A stretch of DNA of 64,000 nucleotides from Nageia nagi. Lineage: Eukaryota > Pinophyta. Positions 1-10,769 of this stretch are shown piece after piece. The first letter of the stretch is position 1; each line of letters begins with the position of its first letter. The stretch lies in contig JBITNC010000002.1 in the NCBI GenBank assembly GCA_050084985.1, positions 19,158,001-19,222,000 of the forward strand. The letters run 5' to 3'. The notes under the pieces were generated by a model that worked only from the letters and a program-made list of their open reading frames with translations, did no database searches and had not been told where the DNA came from. The position numbers and the translations under genes were made by a program.

Positions 1-2250
1 GACTAGCAAGTGTCATGGGAAATATTCGTAGCATTAAGATATCATCATTGGTAATTAAATAACTGAAATACTTAAATTTTCTTAAATGTTCTTTAGGATC
101 TTGTTTTCCTTTAAAAGGTTCAATTTTAGGGATTTCAAACTTATAAGGTATATCCTTTTTTGGAACACTTGGATGTATTGGTTCACTACAAATTGTCTCA
201 TATAAAAGGTTGTCCTTTTTCTATTTAAGTAATACTTCTATCTCTTTTAACCATTTTGTTACCTAATTATCTTCTTTACCCATTTTTGGTTGAATTTTGG
301 ATGAAATAATTTTAGGATCATTTTCTTCTTGATATCCTTGGGAGGCTTCTAGTAGTAATCTAGAATAACCTTGATTATAAGGAACAACTTGTTATTGTGG
401 TTGTTGATAAGTTACCATTTGTGTTTGAGGAACTTGTTGTGAAGTTTCCATTACTTGTAATGGTTGTGGTACTTGATAATTTTTTTGTACATACTATGGT
501 TATTGTTGGATCATAGGTTGATATTCTATCTTTTGACCCTCAGGTGGCATTTATTTGATAAGTTGATAATTTGGTAATTTACCTTGCACTTGGGGATAAG
601 ATATAGCTTGTTGATTTGGTTGTTGAGTATATGATTGTTGTTGAAATTATGAAACCACTTGTTTATTTTAATATGGTTGAATGACTTGTGAATTTAGTTG
701 CTAAATAGGTAGATACCTATTTTGAAATATAGGTTGTTGTAACTGAACTTATGGTTGTTGATATGAAGTTTGATATTGATGTGGCATTGTTTGAATCTAC
801 TTTTGTTAAGGCATTTGTTGTAAAGGAACTATTTGAGGAATAGATTATCCTTTTTGTATATAATACATGAAATTTTGTGATTGATTTTGTTTATCACTTA
901 AAGCCAATCCTTGTGTTGATTTGTAATAGGGATTTACTTGTATGTTTTGTGCTTGTGATGTTAAGGTTTATGCTTTTAGAGTTTGTAGTACTGGTATTAT
1001 ACTTTGAATTTGCTAACTTGTTGTATGAACAATACTAGCTTATTCTTGATACATTGGTTTTTTTCCTTTTTATTACACCTATACCACATGACCTTGTGTT
1101 TGCACTTATGGTCATATAGGAGTTTGACTTTGTTGAGGCATATCTAATATATATTCATATCTAGGTGTTTTAGGATTTTGATTTTCTTGTCACATACCTA
1201 AATTATTTCATATTTGTTATGGCATTTGGAATTTTTGGATCATCCCTCATGTATTTTGAATTTGATATGGAAATTGTTATTAAATATCAGAAGCTTGTAA
1301 TACAACTTGAGGATCTCCTGTCTATTGAAAAGGTATTGGATATTGTTGAGTAAACTTAATTAACTCTTGTTCTTTTTTTACTTTTAAAGCTTGATCATAT
1401 TTTTGTAAATTTTGTTAAAACTCTTCTTGTGTAAGTTTTGGTAATGCTTTTTCCTTTGTATGCATATATGGAGGAATTGGTTGTAAAATTTATCAGTTAC
1501 TACTAGATTCTAGTAACTATGATAATTTTTTAAATGGCACAATTTACAAATCTGAGTGCATTGTTGATGTAACAAGATTCTTGTAAGGGTTTTATTTTGG
1601 TTGCAAAAGCTGATAAGGATTATAAAATGAAGTAAATCCTTCTAAATTTTGTGACATAGGACTATCTGTATGTATAGATACCTTATCATACATGTCTTGC
1701 ATCTCTCTCAAAATTAATGATGGTGTATAATCTGATTGTCTAACATAGGAAAGAACAAATGAACCATCTAGTAAATATTTCTTAACTTTTACATACTTTG
1801 GTTTAAACACTCCCTTTTGTAATATAGGGTCAGTTGTATGTGTACTTGATGGGAGTTTTAATTCATTTGGAATTTGTATAGATGATTCTAAATGTAATTT
1901 ATCTAAATCATAATGAATACCACATGGAGAAAGTCTATGAACATGAGGAGAAGCATGACGTATACATAATTGAGTTAATTTTCTTCTAGCTTCTATCAAT
2001 GTAAGATCATGCTTTGTATATGTTTCTTGTGTTGTAATAAGTCTTTCAATATTTTTTTTTCAAAAGATTCTTGAATTGGATTAGTTTCAAAATCTTCTAG
2101 ATACACTTCTTGAAGCAATGGTGCAATATTTGATTCACAATGTAGAACTTGTTGTAGCAAATATAAGCTAGTTCTATTTATTTCTTCTAAATTAATGGAA
2201 CTTGGAACTTCTCTACCTTATCGAGTTATTTTTGAATGAGTTTGGACCAT
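1..2250 (-). pseudogene. Ty3/gypsy (Tat-like) gag with long glutamine-rich N-terminal region, decayed, incomplete at the window edge
   Basis: Read on the minus strand from an ATG at 2250, this is retrotransposon capsid (gag) sequence. The first part (about 2250-1570, including an uninterrupted 135-codon frame at 1999-1592) has no motif I know. About 1560-330 is extremely rich in Gln with Pro, Tyr, Val and Thr. It then becomes a typical Retrotrans_gag start: a lysine-rich stretch, the motif DPKEHL (100-83) and LRIFPMTL (about 31-6), as in Tat/Ogre and other gypsy capsids. Many in-frame stops occur, nearly all TAA/TAG where CAA/CAG would fit the Gln context, and there is a frameshift at an A-run near 2050. 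The frame is otherwise held for over 1.5 kb. The rest of the element lies left of the window. Confidence 0.75.
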
Positions 2251-2764
2251 ATTTCAAAAAACATAAAATGCAACTAAGCTATATTTTTTAACTTTTGTGA
2301 TTTTTATGTGTACAAGAAAATAATTGTGCACAAACATCCTACATGCATGCATATACTTGTTGATATGTTTATCTTATCTTAAACTAGTAATTGTAACAAA
2401 AAATCTTTTTTTTTTAGATTCTTTTTAATGTAATTTATTTGTTCTTAAATTTGTTTGTTCTAATCAAGTATTTTAATAGGTTAAGCTAGTATTACTAAAG
2501 GATGTCTAAAGAGAAGTCACAACTTGGTACCTAAAAAATATACTTATACTTAACAAAAAATAAAATAAAATATAAAATTCCAATGAAATGTAACTTAAAA
2601 AATAAAATATACTTATGCAAACTATCCCTCTCAAGCATTCATGTCTATTTTTATCTTTATTTTAATGTGATAACAAATAGAATTTTAATTAAATGAATCT
2701 TGATCTAAAAACCCCCATTGTTCTTTTTAGTTATTATGTTAAGTGAGATTCATTAACCAACTTT

Positions 2765-2985
2765 AAATGAGATTCATTAACTCCTTCTAGCTGTGGAAGT
2801 ATTATGTGTGGTAAATTACCTCTTATTACTAGTCACATTCAACCTTCAACCTCCATTGGAGTGGTAAGGGTAGACTTAGTAAGAAGCCATTATGTGTAGA
2901 AAATTAATTAAAATGGGATTCAATTACCTCTTTAAGAGTCACATATCCCTTTGACCTCCATTGGAGTGGTAAAGGTAGACATCTT
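2765..2985. repeat. Two-copy tandem module, about 105 bases
   Basis: The phrase cctccattggagtggtaa occurs at 2850 and again at 2955, each preceded by a related 'cattatgtgtag/tg...aattacctct...agtcacat' stretch. A looser related phrase (gattcatttaccccttccaa...tgtggaag) recurs near 3210. It lies just upstream of the minus-strand gag and may be the leader of that element; this is inference. Confidence 0.5.
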
Positions 2986-3249
2986 CAAGAGTGTTAATGT
3001 GAGGTTCATTCCAAAACAAAGTGAATTCATTTCCTCTTTCATTCTTTTCTCAAATTGCTTAGGATCACTAATAGTGCAAGAACAAAGGCCTACTTAGCGA
3101 ATGAAAGTTTTAAATGTGAAAATAATCCCAAATAATTAACATACTATTTAATGATTTAACTATCCAAGATCTTGATTCATTTACCTTAAGTTCATTCCAA
3201 GCTTAATTATGATTCATTTACCCCTTCCAATTGTGGAAGTAACTTAATT

Positions 3250-4750
3250 CAATTCTTTCCAAATTATGTGAAAACATGAAAAATGTTCATTTATTTTTTA
3301 TTATCAAATCCATTCTAGTCACCGAAGATCACCTTTCAGCATAAAGGGAGAGCATATATGGATATGATAACAAAAGTTTTTTATATAAGTATAATGATCC
3401 CTAAAAAAAAAAGAAACCCCAAAAAACACTTAAATATCAAATCACTTTTCATATGTAAAATAACTTTAACATTTTATCTACCCTTTCTTGTATGCACTTT
3501 GAGTTAAGAAATCACAAGCAAATTGTATATTATTTGCCTCTTTTTGTTTAGTGCCTACATACCAAAATGTGAAAGGGTATTATGGCACCTGTACTCCAAT
3601 TGCTAATGTTTTGGACAAATCGTTGGCATTCAATATCAGTCATTGATGTTCAGTTATAATCGCTAGTGTTTCCTATAGAATTCCTACAAAAACATAAATT
3701 ATAGAATTTGAAGTTAGCAAACTGGATAAATTAGATTGATAATAGATGATAGAGAAATTAGAATTAAATATGATAAAGCAAACTCCCTATTTTTAGAGGT
3801 TCAACCCTCCTTCTAACCCCAAAAATGTCAATTAAAAAATCAACCTTGTTAGCAAAAAAGATAAATATAGTTAATACAAACTGAAATTTTATTAATTTTT
3901 TGGAAGACCTTGGTATTATAGATTATAGATCACTAAATCTGGTTTGCCTTATGAAAGGGCTTTTCTCAAATGCATGTATAAAATAGGCTATTCAAGTATA
4001 TGGATGGAAGGTCATCGACAACCCTTATTAGAACGCTAACGATTGATGTGGAATATCGATGCTTGATATCAATCATTAGCATTTCTATAACTTTAAATTT
4101 TTTGATTGATTTTAATCACTTTGTGATTTTATCTTTGACCATTTATGTTGAAAATATCTCCAAATTTTGTTACGTCTCAGCACCTATATGACCTATACAC
4201 ATGCTTAAATAAAACATTAAACATACCTGCACTTCTTAAAATCTTAACATAATGTAGTAAAAATATGTAATAGTAATAAAATCAAAATAAACCTTATAAT
4301 GATTTGGTTCTATCCTCATTTTGACAGCATAAATTTACTTCAAATTTCCCCATTCCTATTGTCTATTTGCTAAAGTTATTTATAGATTTTCTAATGGGTA
4401 CTTGTGGAATTCTTCAAGGCTGGAAAGGGGGAGTCAAAGTTTATCACTAGCTCAAAATAGAGAATGGCTTGTGCATCTAGTGCCAATGTTGGTAATGACT
4501 AACCCTCTCTATCCCTAGTTTCTTAAAGAAGATGAGACTTATAGTTCATCTTCTATTTTTTATATTTTGTTTTTTCCATTACAGAGTCATCGATGATCAT
4601 AAGAAAATGCTAGTGACCTTTACTGATTGCTAATGATTGTATCCTAATCATTGATATTTTAAGTCTTTTGATTTTTTAATGTATAAGTGGATCGTATTTT
4701 GATGTCTATAATAATCATGCATAATTAGGAATTATTCAAACCAATCATCC
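3250..4750. other. AT-rich stretch without recognisable genes
   Basis: No reading frame with family resemblance on either strand. Short phrases such as 'cattgatgttcag', 'aatcgctagtg' and 'tgctaatgattg' recur imperfectly around 3610-3670, 4020-4075 and 4585-4650, suggesting decayed repeat material, but no unit length is clear. Confidence 0.4.
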
Positions 4751-4754
4751 CTTA

Positions 4755-5045
4755 ATCACATCTAAGAATGGGACATGTACCTCATGATGATAAGCACCAT
4801 ATTATGTAGCATGGCTAGGAAATATTCAAGCCAACCATGTCCCTAAGTCACCTTTTTTGGTTGGGTATCAACTAACCTTCATCTTTTGGTTACCTTTATT
4901 GGTTGGGTCTCAACTAACCATCACCATGTAGTTATTTTCATATGTTGCATCTAGGAATGGGGCATGTACCTCATGACAATGTTAACATATATGGTTACGA
5001 TTGCATGTCTTCCATATAGGAATGGGGCATGTACCCCATGAAAAT
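4755..5045 (+). repeat. Tandem modules upstream of a gypsy polypurine tract
   Basis: Three copies of a phrase like 'aggaatggggcatgtacc...catga' lie at about 4760, 4949 and 5015, and two copies of 'ttggttgggt-tcaactaacc' lie between about 4857 and 4922. Tandem repeats in the untranslated region just before the 3' LTR are known for Tat/Ogre retrotransposons, and a PPT/LTR junction follows at 5471-5484, so I read this as the 3' untranslated region of such an element. Confidence 0.5.
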
Positions 5046-5470
5046 ATGGACACACCTTTATCATGATTTCTTATGCATGCATATAAGAATAAAATATTGA
5101 GTATTTTTGTATTTTATGTTCTCAATATGATGTATGCATTAATTTCATCCTTGCTCCATTATTGCCATATCATTTGTGATGAAATGCTATGATTGTCTCT
5201 CTCATTATGAATGTTATATATTTTATAAGTTAACAACCATATATGTTCTTAGAAGTGTGTACCTCTCATTTTTAGGTTTCATTCTTTACTCTTAGTTGAT
5301 TAGACTACATGTAAGCTATTACATCTCATAACCAAGGCAAATATGGGGTAATATATATATCATCAAATCATTGATGATCCAAATAGCTATGTATCAATTT
5401 TTTCTTCACTTTATATTGATTTCCTTTGCAAGCATAATGTCATTTCAAGATTCAATTTCATTATACTTAT

Positions 5471-5483
5471 GAAGGGGGGCATC
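5471..5483 (+). promoter_or_regulatory. Polypurine tract of a Ty3/gypsy element
   Basis: The purine run gaaggggggc followed by atc abuts a sequence starting TGTTGACACC, the usual 5' TG of an LTR. The same arrangement (agtggggcatt then TGTTAACACC) occurs at 34891-34902 after a recognisable integrase, which supports this reading. The PPT primes plus-strand DNA synthesis in LTR elements. Confidence 0.65.
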
Positions 5484-6300
5484 TGTTGACACCTAAAAGT
5501 GGTCCCCTTAATATGGTCCCAATTAGGTACAACTTTATACACATATTTGATCATATTTTAGTCATATTTTATCTTATTATCATATTATTCTCAGGTTGTA
5601 TTCTTATATTTTATGTTAGGTACATTCAAACGATTTCAACCTATATTTGAGGGATCAAATGGTGATATCATGCTTGATATAAATGTAAGTATCTCTAACC
5701 TAGGGAAAGCATGTCGAGATTACATCTCAATAGTTAGTATGCTACTCATGGGTATTTCTAAACATCACTTATTGAGATTAGAATCTTGTTACCACTCAAG
5801 CAAATATTTGTTATCCACTTCTACAATCATATGCTCAGTTCAATTTTTCATCATCTTTATTTTCATTGATCCTTGTTGGTGAATCTCATTGTTTAATAAC
5901 ATTCATGCCCACACTGACATTCGTGTCTGCAATGAGCTATCAAGGATTAATGTCTAGGCTGGTGTTCCTTTTACAATTGGCCTTGGGGTTTACATTGCAA
6001 GTTCATTACTCTTTGACATGTTTATTTGTCATGTCCTTGATATTGATATAGGTAAGGACACGTAAGTTGTTATCTTTTACTTGATTCCTTTCTCTTTAGT
6101 GCATGTAGGTTGTTTTACATCTGGACATCTGATTTAATTTTGTTATTTTGTTACTACATTATTGTATTCCCTTATTCATGTATGTTTATTTAGGTTAATT
6201 AGCTTAGATAAATCATATAGTAAATATTAATGTGCACTTTGACTCATTTAGAATAAAACCCTAGGTGATACCAAAACACATATCAACACTATTATTCATC
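5484..6300 (+). mobile_element. Start of a Tat-like 3' LTR; right boundary not found
   Basis: Begins TGTTGACACCTAAAAG directly after a polypurine tract. Weaker relatives of its first few hundred bases begin at 34902 and about 42495 in this window. The upstream body that should carry gag-pol is not recognisable here apart from the tandem modules before it. The end coordinate is a guess because no CA terminus or target duplication could be identified. Confidence 0.5.
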
Positions 6301-6494
6301 ATATTAGGTTCCATCTAATTCTAAAAATCAAAATTAGAAAATTTATTATGGGAATTAATATGTGTTAATTCTCCTTAGGGTAAAGGATTATACCATGTAG
6401 TGTAGGATATATATTATGTTCTTAAGGATTGGAAAAGATATATATTATGTTCCTAAGGATTGAAAAGGATATCTATTATACCTTCTCATTGTAT

Positions 6495-6795
6495 GCTTGT
6501 TTTGTGATCCAATTGCATAGATATATAGTGGCATATCAGTTACAATGAGATATGAGGTTGGTGTGGTGTCGAACCAATTGCATGGGTATATGTTATTGTA
6601 TTAGTTGTAATGAGAGATTAAAATAGTGTGGTGATGAATCAGTTGCATGTGTAAAATATGTTGAACTAATTGCATGGTTATATAGTATGACATTGATTAC
6701 AATGAAAGATGATATTGGTTTGGTATTGAACTGGTTGAATGTATAAAATATTTTAAATTAGTTGCATGTGTATATGGTGTCATAATAGTTTCATG
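6495..6795. repeat. Minisatellite, about 3.5 copies of a 76-92 base monomer
   Basis: The monomer starts with a phrase like ccaattgcatgggtatat and ends with 'ttacaatgaga...tgg-gtg-tg-a-gaa'. Starts are near 6498, 6575, 6667 and 6758. The copies are clearly homologous but diverged, with inserted segments containing 'atgtgtaaaatatgttgaac'. No flanking coding sequence explains it. Confidence 0.6.
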
Positions 6796-7159
6796 GATAA
6801 GGTACCAAAATGATTTGAATGACATATGAAATCAAAGTTGTTCCAACTAATTGTAGATAATTTTTTAAAAATTATGAATTTAATAAATGTATTTTAGTAA
6901 ATAAAAATACTAATACTTCAATTACATCCTATGAAAAGAATATATATGGAATATTGACATACAAAAATACATGTATGAATAGGATATACAACACAACAAA
7001 GTTTGTGCCCAATGGTTTGTAATTTTTTAGCCAATTTTTTACATCATTTTTCAAAATTTGTATAAAAGCCACCTAACAATTTATACAATTCTTTAAAATT
7101 TGACCATCGTTTCTAATTAGGTTTCTAGTAGATTCTTTGGGATTTTATGGGTCAATTTT

Positions 7160-7860
7160 AGAGGAGAGGTCTTAAAATTTACCTTGCACATCCCATGGAT
7201 TCATGTGCAATGCTTTATCAAGTGGGGAATCAAGTCAATCACTATAGTTTTCTCTCACTAAATCTAGGATTAAGATCTCTAGGTATTTCTATAATTTAAA
7301 AAATTCATATAATGAAACCTTTGATGTTATTAAGGAGAACATACCTTATCACATGCTCCATAAATTTGATGTTTACTCATAGATATATTGGTAGAAGGAT
7401 TGGAGTTGGTTTATTGATAAATTTTTCTCAATTATAGAGCTATTTAAGGTTATTCATGATCATTCCTGCACTTGCCTAATATAGAAAAGTTTAATGTAAG
7501 GTGGTCTCTTCACTTATCTAGAACTCTTTGTGCCTTCAAATTTCAAATACGTTGGGCCTCCTATATATATATGAATGTATTAGAATTATAATAGAGCTCA
7601 AGTTTTCTTAGAGATGGACTTTTTCCATCTTCCTTCCTTTCCTACTTAACTAGTTTACATGCTAACAAATTATTTTGAAAGATCTGCTAGATTTCTTAAA
7701 CTATATGTGGGAAGTTTAAATCTCTTTCCAATTAGTATATTATGCTTTATATGGAATGCTAGAAATGAAATCATTTTCTCTAAATATTATCCTATTATGT
7801 CCTTTATATTTTTGATAAAGTTATTATTGTATCCTATTTGCTTCTCTAGATCTTGATCTT
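7160..7860 (+). pseudogene. Possible non-LTR (LINE) retrotransposon C-terminal remnant
   Basis: Broken plus-strand frames contain the phrases FKFQIRWASYI (about 7540) and CFIWNARNEIIFSKYYP (about 7745-7795). These recall the C-terminal zinc-binding/RVT region of plant LINE polyproteins, where a pattern such as 'W-x-RN-x-x-IF' is common. There is no RT core, the frames are interrupted, and the similarity is short. It could also be chance or another repeat. Confidence 0.28.
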
Positions 7861-8640
7861 AGTTGACAAGGTGGTGATGGAGCTTGAACACTTGCAAATG
7901 TTTATTTGCCACTAGGGAAACACCCCTTATACTATGAGTCATGTCCCACATGTGTAGTCAAATAGGATATATCACACTCTTGTCAATATTATCATCCATT
8001 TATGTAGGATTATTATAGATCCCCAACTTGTCATGAATCATAGCCATCACATCATGTGATGTCTTGAAGTTCCCCTTAGCCTAGCATACTTTATTATATC
8101 GGCAGTTCAAACACATGCTCAAAGGAACTAAAATCCATCATTGGATGGTCTAATTATTAACATCTAGGGCTAGACGGATTTCAATGGGTGCTATCTTACC
8201 ATAATAATAAAGACCCATTGAATCTAAGTGGTGACTATGATGATCTTTCCTTCACCCCTAAGATTATATAAGTATTATTCCCAAAACTCCTTTAGTTTAT
8301 TTTTAGAATATTGTTACTTTTTTATATTTCTTAACCTACTAACATGAATTAATTTGAAGAACTCATATAAAAATATACTTTATCAATTCATAACTTTTTA
8401 TTGTAAAATGATTATATATTTTTAAATATAATATCTTTTCATTCAAAATTTTAAAAAAATATGATAAATTTAATAATATAAATAATAATAAGAATTCACC
8501 CGCACCTTTAGCACCAAGTAAAAGGTTAAAAGAAATTCATGTCCTCTTCCAACCTTCCTAAAAATCATTTTAGCGTTCTTTGAGCGTTCTTACATTTCTT
8601 TAATAATGATTGTCCCAAAAAATGTGCAAATTTGCTTTCA
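7861..8640. other. Intergenic, nothing recognised
   Basis: AT-rich, no ORF with family features, no clear repeats. It lies downstream of the 3' end of the minus-strand MYB gene and may hold part of its terminator region. Confidence 0.4.
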
Positions 8641-8647
8641 TTTTGAC

Positions 8648-8653
8648 TTTATT
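8648..8653 (-). terminator. Candidate poly(A) signal for the MYB gene
   Basis: The minus strand reads AATAAA here, about 250 bases past the MYB stop codon, a plausible 3' UTR length for a plant gene. Such hexamers are frequent in AT-rich DNA, so this is only a positional candidate. Confidence 0.3.
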
Positions 8654-8899
8654 TTAACAAGTACAAAAAAAAATCATCAAAGTAGAAAACTGACTGGAAA
8701 AACAGTAGTAACACAAAAACTCTTTGCTCTGATTTGTTGCAGGTGTGATATTACAATCGATGTGAGAGATGTGAAGCTGTATGTTCATGTTTCCTTTCGT
8801 CTATGGCCCATGTCTGCTGACTCTCTACAACTAACCACACATAAAATCCATTTTCTTGTCCACGATGATTTGACTGCAACTGGAGGCCGAAATCTTGGT

Positions 8900-10404
8900 T
8901 CACAGGTTTTCTGCAACACTACTTAGAATATTCCTCCAATAGACTTGTTCATCCTCAACCTTCTCCATTACAATTTTCTCCTTTTCCTCGGAAGCTCCTG
9001 CTGAATTCAGGAAAAACTCAAATGGAACCCCATATGATTCATCACATGTAGCACTAAAAGGACTACTGGTACTACTGCTCATATTGGCATTCATGTTCGC
9101 CATTGATGAAGAAGTCTCAGGAACCAAATCACCGTCGTTGTATACCCCTGAAGACGATGTGGTCGACACAAGTCTTGGCAGATCAGACTCTGCATCGCTC
9201 TTAGAAAACCCCGAAAGGTGATTTTCAGGCCACATTATCGAAGTATCTAAAGCCAGCGATGAGTTAATGTCATGGGTTTTGGAAGGCTGCTGATGAGACA
9301 CCAAATTCCAAGCATTTATCAAATTGTCATAGGCGTCGTGTGGATTGGAATTCTGATCTGGAATTGCAGTAATCTGTGAATTTATCATGGGAGGAGAGAA
9401 CGACGGTTCAGAACTACTATTGTAGTGGTGATTTAGGTGGGTGCTAAGGCCATCCAGAGTGGGAGTGGGGGACAAATGCTGCAGATTATTCATGATATGA
9501 GATTGGGAATATTGCAATTGATGCAGAGCCTGGATAATTAATGTATTGTACTCTAAGGATTCTGGGTGATTCTGTGGATTTTGAGCCAAAATCTGAGACA
9601 ATATAGAATCGGTGCTAAGATCTGGCCTAGAGAAGGTACTCTCAGCCTCCAATTGAGATCTCATCCAAAGGTCGGCTGCATTTATTGCTCCCGTATTTTG
9701 AGTATTGGAAGCAATTCTCAGATAATACTGTCTCATCAAGTCTTCCTGCAGCCTTGCGTTCTCCCACTCAGTGGTCATGTGTAAGAAACCAGCGGACCCG
9801 AGGAACTGATTCATGTCGGCAAAATTAAAAACATCCATCATTGGCCAGTGGGTCACAGGATCTATTCCCATCTGGAGCAGGCGTTTTCTGAGTCGGGAAT
9901 TCCAGTAGTTTTTTATCTCATTATCTGTCCTCCCCGGAAGACGTGCAGCAATGGCAGACCACCTGGACACAGCACCACTATTAGCTAAAAAAAAGGTATT
10001 AAACTAATCAACAACACCAATTAAAAAGCTAAAATTTTCTGTAAACCTTACTTGTTGCCCATAATGCTGTGGAGTTGAATAATCATCTGCTCCTCGTCGA
10101 AGGAAAACTTTCCTCGTTTGATATCAGGTCTGAGATAATTAGTCCATCGTAGCCTGCAGCTCTTCCCGCACCTCAACAATCCTGAAAACAAACAAAACGT
10201 AAGAAACCCAAAAACCACAAAAAAACTATGTTATAACTTGTAGAAACACAGGAACAATAAAAACCCACAACCTGCACGTTTCGGAAGCGTTCGCCAGCTT
10301 CCATGGCCGTTTCGTTTGATGTAATCGACAAGCTTCTGGTCTTCATCGGGCGTCCATGGCCCCTTTTTCACACCCTCCTTATCACAACACGGCGCACGGC
10401 CCAT
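8900..10404 (-). CDS. R2R3-MYB transcription factor, three exons, apparently intact (441 aa)
   Basis: Nuclear DNA-binding regulator of the plant R2R3-MYB family. Exon 1 is 10404-10272, exon 2 is 10181-10052 and exon 3 is 9962-8900. Exon lengths of 133 and 130 and intron phases match the family's classic layout; introns are 90 and 89 bases with GT-AG ends. The protein starts MGRAPCC and carries R2 (about residues 14-64, Trp17, Trp37, Trp57) and R3 (about 67-115, Phe70 in place of the first Trp, then Trp89, Trp108), with [10 protein letters not shown] between them and GIDPVTHWP after R3. The bHLH-interaction signature of R3 is not seen. Residues 129-441 are Asn/Ser-rich and acidic, with a charged [12 protein letters not shown] segment like the amphipathic motif after the DNA-binding domain in MIXTA-like MYBs. 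The R2R3 region resembles plant subgroups 9, 10, 11 and 24 (MYB16/MYB93/MYB102/MYB41 types, often cuticle, suberin or stress regulators), but I cannot choose among them. GC is visibly higher than in the surroundings and no stop or frameshift interrupts it. Confidence 0.95.
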
Positions 10405-10521
10405 TTTTGACAGAATCTCTACAAGCCAAACTTTTTTTGCTGCTAGATCATCAGAGGAAGATCGTTTCAGGATTGGAACAAGATGAAATCAAAACCGGAG
10501 GAATTCTGTATAGAGTCCCAA

Positions 10522-10530
10522 CTATATAAA
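10522..10530 (-). promoter_or_regulatory. TATA-like element of the MYB gene
   Basis: The minus strand reads TTTATATAG about 120 bases upstream of the MYB ATG, which would place transcription start near 10490 and give a 5' UTR of roughly 90 bases. The plus strand also resembles a TATA box here, so orientation rests on the gene next to it. Confidence 0.45.
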
Positions 10531-10646
10531 AGGAGAGATTTTCAGAGGGTCACTATTAAGATGAAAAGTCAACTTAGAGATGGAGCAGAAATACTCGACC
10601 GCCCAAATCTATGTGCATACGATGTTTGACCAACGCGCGTTCCACA

Positions 10647-10653
10647 ACGTGTC
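10647..10653 (+). promoter_or_regulatory. ABRE-like ACGTGTC in the MYB upstream region
   Basis: ACGTGTC, a known bZIP/ABA-response core, lies about 245 bases upstream of the MYB ATG, next to an unusual AACGCGCGTT palindrome (10632-10641). ABA control would suit a stress-type MYB, but one short motif is weak evidence. Confidence 0.25.
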
Positions 10654-10769
10654 CACCGCCTCCTTTGACATTTTAGATATTCTGATGCCCATGAAAGCGA
10701 ATGCCGGCCTAACCTTTTTTAAACCCTGCTTTGCATATTTACATCACACAAATCAGCAGCTTTAAGTTT

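Noticed and set aside
8606-8926. Plus-strand 106-codon frame overlapping the MYB 3' end
   Set aside because: No family resemblance, overlaps the MYB stop region antisense, and the composition fits a 3' UTR.
9566-9784. Plus-strand open frame opposite MYB exon 3
   Set aside because: Antisense shadow of a strongly supported coding exon.
10580-10765. Plus-strand 61-codon frame upstream of MYB
   Set aside because: Lies in the MYB promoter region and has no recognisable feature.
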